Source: Clostridia bacterium
GTDB lineage: Bacteria; Bacillota; Clostridia; Oscillospirales; CAG-272
Direction of reading: 5' to 3'
Assembly (NCBI GenBank): GCA_017453205.1
Contig: JAFTKO010000014.1
Span: 1 to 64,000 of the forward strand
Length of the DNA: 64,000 nt
The translations under genes and the position numbers were made by a program. This document shows positions 16,548-25,654 of this stretch, in pieces; the stretch's first letter is position 1; the number at the start of each line of letters is the position of its first letter. The notes beneath the pieces were generated by a model that saw only the letters and a program-made list of their open reading frames with translations, was not told the origin of the DNA and searched no databases.

Positions 16548-17816
16548 TTACTCTAACTTCATCTCCCCGAGGATCGCTCCGTCGGAGAGGCGCACGGTGC
16601 GGGGAGCATCCGCCAAGAGGATGGCAGGGTGGTATTTCTCTTGCAGATAGACATTGACCTCGTTGGTGGTAAAGCCTTGGTCGCCCAAACGCGCATCCGA
16701 TGCCGAGGGCAGGAAGCAAATGTCGGGGCGGGTATAATCGTAAAAGAGTCTTGTCGCGTTGCGTGCGCGGTAGGTAGGCTTGTTGAGTGCGTGGTGCGGC
16801 ATGGTCATAATGTCGGTTTTGATGTGATCCTCAAACCGCAGACACATATCGTCAAGCAGTGTGCAGTTCGCATCTCCCGTCAGCATCAGATTTTTGCCGT
16901 TCTCGGTAAGAAGACGGACCACGATCGAGGTCGCGTTGCCGTCGCCCTTGTCCTTTTCCGCATCGGGAAACTCATAACCGATAACGCGCGGGACAAAATC
17001 CGACATGCAGGAAAGCACCTCCATTCGCACCCCCGGGAAGAAGAACTCCTGTCCCGTGAGGCATTTGTAAACAGGCGCCTCGGGGAAACAGGCAATACCC
17101 TTGGCAATGCGTTCAAAGTCAGTATCTCCGCAATACAGACACTCGCTCTGCTCGGGTGTGTTGCAAAGATTGTAGATAAAGCTCTCCACGGTCACGCCCG
17201 TAAAAATGCCCTTCTCCACCGCCTTGACAAACTGGTAAAAGCCGCCTGTGTGGTCCCAGTGCAAATGCGAGAGTACCCAAGCGCGGATGACAATCTCATC
17301 GTCCTTTGCCAGTTTTTTGAGCACCTTGTAAATCTGCTCGCCTGCGGGAAAATTGCCGTACCCGCCGTCGTAGAGGATAAAAGTTCCGTCCTCAAGCTGT
17401 AGCACGCCGCCCAGCGAGTCGCCCGTGGGGTTGCCCTCTTTTCCAAGAGAGGCAAGCGCGGTATAACTAACCTCGCAAACCTTTTCGTATGTAGGTGTTT
17501 CCCGTGCGGGCAAAAGCGCGTCAAACGCCGCGACGATGCGCGTCTCACCGGAGTACCCCGCGCGGTAGATATGTACCATATGATTTTGTTGCGTCAACGT
17601 GTAAGAGGTAAAGTTGCCCTTGGACATCGAGGCGTAAAGAACATACCCCGCGCCCTCGAGTACCGTTATGTAATTTTCGAGCATCTCGGCGGTCGTCTCA
17701 AAGACCGTAATCTGTGCATAATCGTCGCCGATGTCGCAGATCTTTTCTACCCTGCCACCCTCAAACGTCGGGAGACAGGACAGCTGTTTGAAATTTTCGA
17801 TTTCTTGCATGGACAT
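16548..17816 (-). CDS. Metallo-beta-lactamase-fold hydrolase without signal peptide (MBL 2)
   Basis: 422 aa. ATG 17816 (MSMQEIENFKQ) is preceded by AAGGAGA at good spacing. HLHWDH at residues 184-189 is the zinc motif, followed by MLTGDA and TMPHHALNK. An N-terminal 100-residue region (ICDIGDDYAQITVFETTAEMLENYITVLEGAGY) is shared with MBL 1 and MBL 3 and is not part of the core MBL fold. No signal peptide or membrane segment is seen, so it would stay in the cytoplasm, unlike MBL 3. Substrate unknown; no lactamase-specific or RNase-specific feature was recognised. Upstream MBL 3 ends 41 bp before. Confidence 0.8.
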   Translation of the reverse strand: MSMQEIENFKQLSCLPTFEGGRVEKICDIGDDYAQITVFETTAEMLENYITVLEGAGYVLYASMSKGNFTSYTLTQQNHMVHIYRAGYSGETRIVAAFDALLPARETPTYEKVCEVSYTALASLGKEGNPTGDSLGGVLQLEDGTFILYDGGYGNFPAGEQIYKVLKKLAKDDEIVIRAWVLSHLHWDHTGGFYQFVKAVEKGIFTGVTVESFIYNLCNTPEQSECLYCGDTDFERIAKGIACFPEAPVYKCLTGQEFFFPGVRMEVLSCMSDFVPRVIGYEFPDAEKDKGDGNATSIVVRLLTENGKNLMLTGDANCTLLDDMCLRFEDHIKTDIMTMPHHALNKPTYRARNATRLFYDYTRPDICFLPSASDARLGDQGFTTNEVNVYLQEKYHPAILLADAPRTVRLSDGAILGEMKLE

Positions 17817-17856
17817 GATGGTTCTCCTTTTTTTGCCGATGGCTTTTGTGATAAAA

Positions 17857-19647
17857 TTATTGCGTGATCTCCAATGTCGACATATTGATGGTTCGCACGG
17901 CATCAAGCAATACCATGGTGGGCTTGTAGGTATTTACCAAATAAATGTTGATCTCGTTGGTGATAGCAGCGGTCTCATATGCCAATCTCTTGTTGGATGC
18001 CGAGGGCAAAATGGCAATCTTGGGCTGAACGCTGTCGTAAAGATACTTGGTACCGTTGCGACGGCGGTAGGCGTCGCCCGTCAATCCGTGGTGCGGCATA
18101 GTCATCACATCGCTCTTGAGATAATCGGCGCCAAAGCGGTCGCACATCTGGTCAACCAAAATATTGACCGCGTCGCCCGTCAGCATCAGCGTCTTGCCGC
18201 TTGCAAACTTCATTCGGTGGATCACTGTCATGATGTTGCCGTCGCCGTTGGTCTTGTCAACGTCCTTAGTCTCGTAGCCGATGACCTGCGGGACAAAATC
18301 GGACATGCACGAAAGAATTTCCATCTGCATCCCCGGGAAGTAGAACACCTGTCCCGTGAGACACTTGTATACGGGGATATCGTAGCTGAACTTTTTGATC
18401 GATGCCGCCACACCGTCAAACTCCTTGCGGGCATTGGGAAGGAACTCGATCTGCTCCTCGGTGTCGCAGAAATTGTAAATAAAGCTTTCAATCTTAATAT
18501 TGGAAGCATTCACGTAGGAGGAGCTTGCGTAAGCATTGAATGCGCCCACATGGTCGCCGTGCTGATGTGAGAAGATCCATGCGCGCACCACGATGTTGTT
18601 TTTGTCGGGTGCCTTTTTCACCAGTTGAGAATAGATTTGCGTTGCGGAGGCGGCGTTCTTGTTTCCGCCGTCGTAGATGATAAAGCTACCGTCCTCCAGT
18701 TGGACAATACCGCCAAGCGCATCACCCGACACTGTGCCTTCGGCAGTCATGACCGCCAGAGTGGTGTAAGTCGCGTCACAGACCTTGGTGTAGGTCGGCG
18801 CCTCGGTTGAGGGCAGCAACGCGTCTTTGGCTCCGATCACACGGACCTCTTTTTCGCAATCGGTGTAATAAGTGTGCACCATTTGATTATCCTTTTGATA
18901 GGTGGCAAAATGGTTGTTGCCAATGGTGTTGGTGGTATACTGTGTATAGCCCGCCGCCTCCAAAGCGGTTTTGTAAGCATGGAAGGCATCGAGCGTGGTC
19001 TCGCCGTAAAGCACCTGTGTATGTGAGTCACCCAGGTCGGCAATCTTTTCCACCTTGGTGTTGCGAATGACGGGAACACCATCCAAAGCATCGAGCAGAT
19101 CGACCTCTGCGGAGCCGATCATCTCAAAGCCGTCGGTCATGGTCAGTGTGCCGTTTTCGTTGTATCTCGAAACATACGAAATAAACGCGTTGACTGCCGC
19201 TTGCAAGCCCAGATCCTCGCTTGCCGCGACAATGATCTTATTGCCCGCAACTTGAACGATGTATTGGTTGTGCGCAAGCTTGGCGATCGCCGCGTCGACC
19301 TCGTCATAATCAACAAAGCCGATCAATATCTCAACGGTGGAGGCGTCGTAGTTCTCACCCGTTAGGCGCGCGTCCTTGGAGGCCTTGATGCTCTCGGCAC
19401 CGCTGGCATTGAGCAGATAGGAGCGCAGTGCCAAAACCTGTGCGTACTCGTTTTCGGTGTTGGACGCGGGATAGACCAAGGTACCGTGGAAAGTACCGTC
19501 GGAAAAGAGTGTGACCGTCTGCTTGGGTGCGTCGGTCTCGTCCCCCGCGGTCGAGGTGTCGGTATCGCCGCCGTCTTTGGTACAGGCAACCAATTGGAAC
19601 AGCATAACCAACGACAAGAGGATCAGCAAAAAGCGACTTTTTTTCAT
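17857..19647 (-). CDS. Lipoprotein with glycosidase-associated N-terminal domain and MBL-fold domain (MBL 3)
   Basis: 596 aa. Lipobox LVAC (Cys22), then an acidic/Thr linker. Residues about 40-190 hold a domain with EILIGFVDYDEV and NKIIVAASEDLGLQAAVNAF; the EIL(I/V)G-x-(T/V) pattern also occurs twice in the protein at 55459 and is like the N-terminal domain attached to alpha-glucuronidases and related surface proteins. From about residue 205 the MBL module begins (GVPVIRNTKVEKIADLGDSHTQV), with HQHGDH, LMLTGDA and TMPHHGLTGD. So the hydrolase should act outside the membrane. First gene of the locus A minus-strand run; ribosome site AAAGGAGGG; divergent from the AraC gene at 19963. Confidence 0.82.
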   Translation of the reverse strand: MKKSRFLLILLSLVMLFQLVACTKDGGDTDTSTAGDETDAPKQTVTLFSDGTFHGTLVYPASNTENEYAQVLALRSYLLNASGAESIKASKDARLTGENYDASTVEILIGFVDYDEVDAAIAKLAHNQYIVQVAGNKIIVAASEDLGLQAAVNAFISYVSRYNENGTLTMTDGFEMIGSAEVDLLDALDGVPVIRNTKVEKIADLGDSHTQVLYGETTLDAFHAYKTALEAAGYTQYTTNTIGNNHFATYQKDNQMVHTYYTDCEKEVRVIGAKDALLPSTEAPTYTKVCDATYTTLAVMTAEGTVSGDALGGIVQLEDGSFIIYDGGNKNAASATQIYSQLVKKAPDKNNIVVRAWIFSHQHGDHVGAFNAYASSSYVNASNIKIESFIYNFCDTEEQIEFLPNARKEFDGVAASIKKFSYDIPVYKCLTGQVFYFPGMQMEILSCMSDFVPQVIGYETKDVDKTNGDGNIMTVIHRMKFASGKTLMLTGDAVNILVDQMCDRFGADYLKSDVMTMPHHGLTGDAYRRRNGTKYLYDSVQPKIAILPSASNKRLAYETAAITNEINIYLVNTYKPTMVLLDAVRTINMSTLEITQ

Positions 19648-19757
19648 AATAGGTCCCTCCTTTGGGCTTTTTCGCGTGTTTTTTCACGCTTTTTTTGGAA
19701 TTTTTTTATATTTTGTGGGAATTTTACCCACAAATGGGGTTTGAAATACGAGGTCGT

Positions 19758-19784
19758 TTGTACAATCCCGTCATTATTGTACAA
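19758..19784. promoter_or_regulatory. Paired TTGTACAA palindromes in the divergent control region
   Basis: Two identical 8-bp palindromes TTGTACAA at 19758-19765 and 19777-19784, start to start 19 bp, about two helical turns. They lie between MBL 3 and the AraC gene. This is the layout of a dimer-pair operator. The bound protein is unknown; the adjacent AraC regulator is the natural candidate. Confidence 0.45.
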
Positions 19785-19865
19785 CATTTTACAGAGCGAT
19801 ACCATAAAAAAGCAAAGATAAATCATAAAAATTCAACGATGTTTATAAAAATCAACACAAAAAAA

Positions 19866-19894
19866 TTGACTTTTTATAATTTATATGGTAAAAT
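19866..19894 (+). promoter_or_regulatory. Promoter of the locus A AraC gene
   Basis: TTGACT (19866-19871), 17-bp spacer, TAAAAT (19889-19894), in AT-rich DNA 70 bp before ATG 19963. A good sigma-A match. Confidence 0.6.
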
Positions 19895-19962
19895 GTTTAA
19901 TGTCACATCAATAAAGAAAGGTTTTATATCTGCAAATTTTTTGGAAGGAAGGTTTGATTAAG

Positions 19963-20844
19963 ATGAGCCAAATCAGAGTTGTTACCTCAAATTTTGAGAC
20001 CGATTTCGAGTTTTCGATTGCCAAAAAACATCTACAACCGGGCTCAAGCCAAGCCAAGCAGAGCGCTAACGTCCATTGCCACGAGAATTTTGAACTCGAG
20101 TTCATCCACTCGGGTGAGGGCTTTGTTCTCATCAACGACGAAAAATACGCCGTGCGCCGCGGCTCCGCCTATTTGATTACGCCGTCCGATCTGCACGCAG
20201 TGCAACTGGAGGGCTGTGAGCTTTGGCTGTACAGTCTGCGCTTTAATGCCAATATTCTTGCGGACAACTTTCTCCAAGAGCTCTTCTTTATCCAATCGGC
20301 GTTCATTACCGACTTTCCCGAGGAGCTCTCGCAGATGCTTTGCAATCTTCTCGACAAGATTACAGGGGAATACGACAGCCAAAACACCTATCGCAAGGAG
20401 CTGATCCGATTGCTTTTTAGCGAGCTGATCGTCTATTTTCTGCGTCAAATTCCCAAGGAGAACCGCAAGCCGGGCGTCTCCAAATCGGCTCCCATTCTTA
20501 TTCATCGCATTTGTGCATATATCAAGTACAATTTTAACGCCGAAACGCTCTCTGTCAACACACTGGCAAAGCACTTTTACCTCTCCCCCAACTACCTTGG
20601 CGCGTTCTTTAAAAAAGAAACCGGTGTCAGCTGTACTGCATACATCAAAAATCTGCGCTTGCAATTTGGGCGTTCGCTGATCTTAAATACCAAGCTCTCC
20701 ATCGGTGAAATCACCGATAAATGCGGCTTTTCCTCCTCCGCCTACTTCACCAAAGAGTTCCGCAAAAAATACGGCATCCCACCCGCCGCCCTACGCAAAA
20801 ACCCGCAAAAGGCGACGGAAGAGCAGACATTGATACAACATTAA
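19963..20844 (+). CDS. AraC-family regulator of locus A (cupin type)
   Basis: 293 aa. N-terminal cupin half (VHCHENFELEFIHSGEGFVLINDEKYAVRRGSAYLITPSDLHAV) that likely binds a sugar or related ligand. The C-terminal AraC DNA-binding domain has two helix-turn-helices (LSVNTLAKHFYLSPNYLGAFFKKETG and SIGEITDKCGFSSSAYFTKEFRKKYG). ATG 19963 follows an AAGGAAGG ribosome site at 10 nt; a TTG at 19954 is also in frame but too close to it. Divergent to the locus A operon, so it probably activates or represses MBL 3 and the genes after it. Ends before a bidirectional terminator. Confidence 0.88.
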   Translation: MSQIRVVTSNFETDFEFSIAKKHLQPGSSQAKQSANVHCHENFELEFIHSGEGFVLINDEKYAVRRGSAYLITPSDLHAVQLEGCELWLYSLRFNANILADNFLQELFFIQSAFITDFPEELSQMLCNLLDKITGEYDSQNTYRKELIRLLFSELIVYFLRQIPKENRKPGVSKSAPILIHRICAYIKYNFNAETLSVNTLAKHFYLSPNYLGAFFKKETGVSCTAYIKNLRLQFGRSLILNTKLSIGEITDKCGFSSSAYFTKEFRKKYGIPPAALRKNPQKATEEQTLIQH

Positions 20845-20871
20845 CCGTTTGTATAAAGGTTACTTTTACCG

Positions 20872-20917
20872 CAAAAGCCTCCCGATTCTTGCCAAAACAA
20901 GAATCGGGAGGCTTTTG
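20872..20917. terminator. Bidirectional intrinsic terminator
   Basis: A perfect 20-bp inverted repeat (caaaagcctcccgattcttg and its complement, 6-nt loop) between the convergent AraC gene and the cupin gene. The arm ends give A/T runs in both directions. Confidence 0.92.
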
Positions 20918-20939
20918 ATATAAGAACGGTAAATTGGTT

Positions 20940-22127
20940 TTATAAATTCATCGGCAGGTCGGGATTTTCGGAGAAATGCTTCAGCATGACCAGAGGCTCG
21001 GTTGCCGAGGTATTGGTAATGCGAATCCCTTTTTTGGCGGCGGCCTCGGAGACAAAGAACTCATCGTTGGTCAGTTCGCCGTAGCGGATCAATGTAGGCG
21101 TTGAAATATCCCACTTCCCCATTTTGCCGTAGCCTTCAATCAAGATCATTCCATAAGCCGCATTGTCCACGATCTCCACCGTCTGTCCGGGATGGACGGT
21201 CAGTCTCTTTGCCGAAACCGTTTTGCAACGGTAGCAAATCCACTCCTCGCAATAACGGTCATCCGAACGGCAAACCACTGGCTTCATAAAGCGGTTCTTA
21301 TGGAAGTCGGGATCGACATTTGCTTCCCAGTCGATGACATCCATCAAATAATCGATGTTGCCCAGCTCCTCCTCGGGACAATTCTTCCAAAGCAGATCCT
21401 TAGAAAGTGTTTGACCGCCGTAAAGGACCGACTGATACATAGCGTAAACGTCGGACGCAAACTGCGGCTCATAGGTACACAGGCTTGCTGGTGCATGCAA
21501 CACTCCCGGAGGAACATCCCAGCCCGTGTCAAGCGTAATCTTGTAGGCTTGCGAATGATCGAGCAGGTGGTTGTCGCCCTTTTCAAAGTTGGCGAGGCAC
21601 TCACGGATCTCCTCCTTGGTGCACTCGGGGTTCAGACCGAAGAACGTGAACGGGAACTCCCCACCGTGGTTATTCAGCTGTGACGGGAAGAAGTACATTT
21701 CGGGCTTTCCCGAAGCGCCCACGCGTGCGGCATGCTCTTCGCGGTGATGAATGTGGTGCGGCAGAGGTCCCGCATTGTCAAAGAATTTGCTGAACATGGG
21801 CCAACGGTGATATTTGTTCCACAGACCGTCGCCGATCAGCTCGCCCTGCAATTCTTCCACGGCGTCACGGAGTAGCATCTGTTCTGTTCCGTCAGCCGAA
21901 ACGATGTAGGAAAGTCCCTCGTCATCGGGCGTATCGGGACCGTTCTCCGCCCATGTGGTGGACGAGAACCAACGCTCGTCGATTCCACCCTTTTCGGTGC
22001 CCTTGACGTAATAATCGTCGGGATGGAGTTTAATTCTTTTCCCGGGACGGCAGAACGAACGCGGCACCCAGGTGGGCTTGAGGCGAAGGATTCCCTCTCC
22101 CTCCTGCAACAGTTTTTTGGATAACAT
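20940..22127 (-). CDS. Cupin protein, class I mannose-6-phosphate isomerase-like
   Basis: 395 aa. The central motif PLPHHIHHREEHAARVGASGKPEMYFFP matches the metal-binding region of type I phosphomannose isomerase-like cupins (clustered His plus Glu, then P-E-x-Y). A second half carries YRCKTVSAKRLTVHPGQTVEIVDNAAYG, a second cupin barrel with the GQTVEI turn. The usual function of this fold is aldose-ketose isomerisation of a sugar phosphate, but such homologues are often unassigned. ATG 22127 has GGAGG at 10 nt; the longer frame does not. A good promoter sits at 22205-22233. Monocistronic. Confidence 0.7.
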   Translation of the reverse strand: MLSKKLLQEGEGILRLKPTWVPRSFCRPGKRIKLHPDDYYVKGTEKGGIDERWFSSTTWAENGPDTPDDEGLSYIVSADGTEQMLLRDAVEELQGELIGDGLWNKYHRWPMFSKFFDNAGPLPHHIHHREEHAARVGASGKPEMYFFPSQLNNHGGEFPFTFFGLNPECTKEEIRECLANFEKGDNHLLDHSQAYKITLDTGWDVPPGVLHAPASLCTYEPQFASDVYAMYQSVLYGGQTLSKDLLWKNCPEEELGNIDYLMDVIDWEANVDPDFHKNRFMKPVVCRSDDRYCEEWICYRCKTVSAKRLTVHPGQTVEIVDNAAYGMILIEGYGKMGKWDISTPTLIRYGELTNDEFFVSEAAAKKGIRITNTSATEPLVMLKHFSENPDLPMNL

Positions 22128-22204
22128 ATGTTTGAAACCTCCTTTTTTTCGGTTAAAAAATACAAGCAACGGGAGCACGGAAGAAAACTCCCTTTCCCCA
22201 TTTT

Positions 22205-22233
22205 ATTATAATTTTTTCCTCACCGTTTGTAAA
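22205..22233 (-). promoter_or_regulatory. Promoter of the cupin gene
   Basis: Minus strand TTTACA (22233-22228), 17-bp spacer, TATAAT (22210-22205). Start would be near 22198, giving a leader of about 70 nt. Confidence 0.7.
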
Positions 22234-22564
22234 GGAAGTATCGATTGTAAAAATGGCACTTTGGATTGTATTTCCACCGTCTGTGCCACCAGCACCACCT
22301 GCGGTGAGGCCGCTTGTCGGGGTATGTATTGTAAAAACATTTAACACGATGGGAAATGTAAAGCAGTATGCTGAAAATTCAAATAAACGTATACCGCCGC
22401 ACAATCTCTCCGTGCGTCATCCCGGGTGGTAGAATGTGGTAATAAAAAACAAATGACAAAATGACAGTCATAGAAAGCTAAAAAAACTTCCCGCACAGGG
22501 AGATTTTTCTTTTCGCTCAAAAAAGTAAATTTGCATTGTGAGCTATCGTTCAATCTACTTTCAT
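22234..22564. other. Gene-free stretch upstream of the cupin promoter
   Basis: About 330 bp with no supported gene. Short open frames exist on the minus strand but lack ribosome sites and have low-complexity translations. A small hairpin (tccc-gcaca-ggga followed by T-rich DNA) lies near 22490. Confidence 0.5.
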
Positions 22565-22597
22565 AAAAAATCGGGAGAACATTCGCAAACGTCTCCC
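22565..22597 (-). terminator. Terminator after the membrane-anchored protein gene
   Basis: Minus strand gggaga...tctccc hairpin followed by a TTTTTT run, 16 bp after the stop at 22613. Confidence 0.75.
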
Positions 22598-22612
22598 AAA
22601 AAAATATTCACT

Positions 22613-23347
22613 TTAGGGTGCTTGAAAATTGACAATGGCGTAATACATGGCTTTAAATTCCTCGTATTTTTCCGCGTCGGAGGAGGCGCCCCACACATAA
22701 CTGTGCGGCATCACGATGAGAGTATCCGCAGGCAGAACCTTTAGCGCGTCGTAATATTTGTACAGCGCGGTATCACCCAGGCGGATGGCGTAATCGTTGC
22801 AGGCACTCTCGGGGAGCGTTTCAAACAACTCGGAAAGCGGCACCGCAACCGCGGCAAGATTGCGTTGCTCATACACATACTCGCTCACCAGCCAAACGGC
22901 TGCCTCTCCCGTCATAACGTATGTACCAAAGGTAGTAAGATTGTCGTTTGAAACCTGCTTGGCATTGTTGAAAGCGTAAAGATCGACATTCCCCTGTGCG
23001 TCGGTATATTGCGGGCGCAATTCGTCCTCGGTATAGACCGAGTAATCGGTGAGTAGAACCTCCATTTGCGCTGTTCTGCCGTCCTTTTCTTTTTCGGGCG
23101 CAACAGCGTTAAAGACATCGATGACGCGTTCACGCTCCTCGCCCGACAACGTGTAGTTGCCTGCGTAAGCCAACGTCACGTCCCCGGTCTCTTTGGTGGA
23201 GCATTGTGCAAAGCAAACGATGCCAACAAACACAAAAAAGCCGATGACGATCACGGGCCATTTGTAGTGATACCAAAAATTATCCAACCACGTCAAAAAA
23301 CGGTTCTTAACGACGATCTCCCCCGCCGTGTTTTTTTCCTGTTTCAA
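22613..23347 (-). CDS. Membrane-anchored protein of unknown function
   Basis: 244 aa. A basic N-terminal stretch, then one hydrophobic helix at about residues 30-48 (WPVIVIGFFVFVGIVCFAQC), then an extracytoplasmic domain rich in Asp/Glu with DVTLAYAGNYTLSGEERERVIDVFNAVAPE. The Cys just after the helix is not preceded by a standard lipobox, so a signal anchor is more likely. Layout resembles uncharacterised proteins often found near greA in Clostridia. It follows greA by 156 bp in the same direction. No enzyme motif recognised. Confidence 0.6.
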   Translation of the reverse strand: MKQEKNTAGEIVVKNRFLTWLDNFWYHYKWPVIVIGFFVFVGIVCFAQCSTKETGDVTLAYAGNYTLSGEERERVIDVFNAVAPEKEKDGRTAQMEVLLTDYSVYTEDELRPQYTDAQGNVDLYAFNNAKQVSNDNLTTFGTYVMTGEAAVWLVSEYVYEQRNLAAVAVPLSELFETLPESACNDYAIRLGDTALYKYYDALKVLPADTLIVMPHSYVWGASSDAEKYEEFKAMYYAIVNFQAP

Positions 23348-23503
23348 AATAAAAAACCTTTCTTCAATTCTTTTGTTCTGATATTCTCTTACATCCTATC
23401 GTGGCAGATGTTCATACAAACATCCCCCCGAACGAGAGCACCATCGCAGGTGGAAAACAGCGGAACGCACCGCAATTCAGTCCGTCCCGCTGTTGATAAA
23501 TGA

Positions 23504-23989
23504 TCAGCCTTGTGTTCTGGAAACTTCCAAAACTTTCATGCGGATGGTTCCGTTGGGAACCTCCACTTCAAGCTCATCGTCCGCGCGTTTGCCGATGAGC
23601 GCCGCGCCGATGGGAGCCTGATCCGAGATCTTCCCCTCCAAGGGGTTCGCCTCGTTGGAACCGACCAGATCGTAGGTGACCTCCATGTTGGCATCGATAT
23701 TGAGCACCTTGACGGTGGAACCCAAGCTGATTACGCTGGTGTCGATGGTGGACTCATCGAGGATCACCGCGTTCTCAAGCAGTTCCTCCAACTCCTTGAT
23801 ACGCGCCTCGTTCTTGGCTTGCTCGTTCCGCGCTTCATCATACTCGGAGTTCTCGGAAAGGTCTCCGAAGGAACGCGCTACCGCGATATCGTTTTTGATC
23901 TTTTCTCTTTTCTCGTGCTTCAAATAATGCAGCTCATCTACCAACTCTTGATAGCCCTGCTGTGTATACATCTGTTTTCCCTTTGACAT
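23504..23989 (-). CDS. greA: Transcription elongation factor GreA
   Basis: 161 aa, the normal length. GreA binds in the secondary channel of RNA polymerase and stimulates cleavage of backtracked transcripts. Seen: N-terminal coiled coil (about residues 10-78) with the acidic tip DLSENSEYDEARNEQ, carrying the two acidic residues needed for cleavage, then the FKBP-like C-terminal domain with ISDQAPIGAALIGKRADDELEVEVPNG. AAGGAGA precedes ATG. It follows the S41 protease gene by 33 bp, so the two may be co-transcribed. Confidence 0.97.
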   Translation of the reverse strand: MSKGKQMYTQQGYQELVDELHYLKHEKREKIKNDIAVARSFGDLSENSEYDEARNEQAKNEARIKELEELLENAVILDESTIDTSVISLGSTVKVLNIDANMEVTYDLVGSNEANPLEGKISDQAPIGAALIGKRADDELEVEVPNGTIRMKVLEVSRTQG

Positions 23990-24022
23990 GTTCTTTCTCC
24001 TTAATAATATAGTTATGAAAAA

Positions 24023-25477
24023 TTATGATTGCAATTGTGAGATTGCCGTTTGCAGTTGGTTGTCCAGTGCTTGCGGCAGAACGTAAATGTTATATTTCTT
24101 TGCCTCATCAGAGAGTGCCACCTCGCACCCCTCGGAGGGATCGATGCCGATGTCGTGGTAGGTGATGCCGCACTTGGTAACATACGCATAGGTCGTCATT
24201 TTAACGTACCCGCTGTAATTGCCAAACATGGCAAGCGGTAGGAAGGACTGCATAATGCCTTTGCCGAATGTGGTCTCGCCCACGACCTTTGCCAAGCCGT
24301 AGTCACGCAGGGTTGCCGTAAAGACCTCGGCGGCGCTGGCGGTATTGCCGTTGCAAAGAACAACCATGTTAAGACTCGCATACATCCCAATCTCGTTTTC
24401 CGCGACACTGCACGACGCGTAATCACCCGAAAGCTTGGTCGCCTCGGCATAATAAGAGGTCGCTGTATTTCCGTTTTTATCGATGGCGGAAAGGATCAAG
24501 TCACCCTTTTGCAAAAAGTAAGTCAGCACCGCCTTGATCGATTGCAGATCGCCGCCCGGGTTGTTACGCACATCAAAGACGAACTTTTGCACATTTTGTG
24601 CCAACAACGCGTTTACCGCCTCTTTGAACTGGTGCGGCGTGGTCAGATCGAAATTGCTGATCTGCACAATGCCCACGGTCGGATCATTCTCGGCAAGCTT
24701 ATAGTTCACCGAAACCGACTCAAAGGTGTCACGTGTGATGCTGAACTCCAGTGACTCGTAGCCCTCGCCGCTCTTGCGAAACGCCGCGAACTCGGCTTGC
24801 GTGCCTTTTTCACCCTTAATCATTGAGATCGCTTTGGTGTACCCAAGCGTGTTGACCAACTGATAAGAACCGTCGGCTTTGACGCTGTAGATCATGTCGC
24901 CCACCTGCAACTCCGAGTCCGCGGCGGGACCGTCCGCATAGACGGCAATGATCTGGAACACCATATATTCATAATCCGAAACGGTCAGCGTCGTTTGAAT
25001 CACGCTCACGCCGATGCCCTCGTAGTCACCCACGTTTTCATCGGTCAGCGCCTTGTATTCCTCGTCGGTGTAATACTCGGCGTAAAGATCACCCGTCGCC
25101 TCGGCATAAGCTTTGAGCACTGCGGTAAGAAGCTCCTCCTCGCTCACCTGTCCCGCGTAATAGGAATAACGCTCAAACAGGGCGGCAAGAACCTCCAGCT
25201 TGTCAAAATCGATATCAGCGTCCACGCCGTTGTCGGCTTTGAGCCGGTCAATGGTCTCTTGCTGTACCGCGAGCTTTTCGGAATAATACGCACGGTTGGC
25301 AGCCGAGGTAAGTGTGTAAGTCAATATGATCGAGATTGCCGCTACGATGCAAAGCATCGAGATCAGAAACCCGACCGAACAGGTTTTCTTCTTTTTTGGG
25401 GGGTCGCTCGGCACCGCGGCGCCCATGTCGCCAACATGCCATTCTCCGGGATAATAATCACGGTTATTGGGGTTCAT
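24023..25477 (-). CDS. S41-family carboxy-terminal processing protease, membrane-bound
   Basis: 484 aa. Cytoplasmic N-terminal tail, a membrane helix at about residues 35-56 (VGFLISMLCIVAAISIILTY), then an extracytoplasmic PDZ domain (GIGVSVIQTT... DGPAADSELQVGDMIYSV) and the S41 catalytic domain. The nucleophile is the Ser in NGNTASAAEVF, and the general-base Lys is in GETTFGKGIMQSF. FVFDVRNNPGGDL is the third S41 hallmark. CtpA/CtpB-type enzymes cut secreted or membrane proteins near their C-termini; the target here is unknown. The end lacks a peptidoglycan-binding domain. AAAGGA precedes ATG. Confidence 0.92.
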   Translation of the reverse strand: MNPNNRDYYPGEWHVGDMGAAVPSDPPKKKKTCSVGFLISMLCIVAAISIILTYTLTSAANRAYYSEKLAVQQETIDRLKADNGVDADIDFDKLEVLAALFERYSYYAGQVSEEELLTAVLKAYAEATGDLYAEYYTDEEYKALTDENVGDYEGIGVSVIQTTLTVSDYEYMVFQIIAVYADGPAADSELQVGDMIYSVKADGSYQLVNTLGYTKAISMIKGEKGTQAEFAAFRKSGEGYESLEFSITRDTFESVSVNYKLAENDPTVGIVQISNFDLTTPHQFKEAVNALLAQNVQKFVFDVRNNPGGDLQSIKAVLTYFLQKGDLILSAIDKNGNTATSYYAEATKLSGDYASCSVAENEIGMYASLNMVVLCNGNTASAAEVFTATLRDYGLAKVVGETTFGKGIMQSFLPLAMFGNYSGYVKMTTYAYVTKCGITYHDIGIDPSEGCEVALSDEAKKYNIYVLPQALDNQLQTAISQLQS

Positions 25478-25530
25478 TAGAGTTCCTTTCCGAGACGCGT
25501 CGTTCCCGCGTACTCATAAAACCCGAACCG

Positions 25531-25584
25531 CACCTATGGTGAGGCTATATATCCTCACGGTATTTTGCATTTTCCCCATAGGTG
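25531..25584 (-). other. Structured leader upstream of the S41 gene
   Basis: Outer arms cacctatgg (25531-25539) and ccataggtg (25576-25584) enclose a second hairpin gtgagg/cctcac (25539-25544, 25553-25558). The two stems share the base at 25539, so they compete or stack. It lies 54 bp before the protease ATG. Confidence 0.4.
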
Positions 25585-25654
25585 GAATCGGTCCTAAATA
25601 TTTTATGGACGGCAAAGGAAAGTTATTCAAAAAGCTTTCTGAAAAACAGTACAG

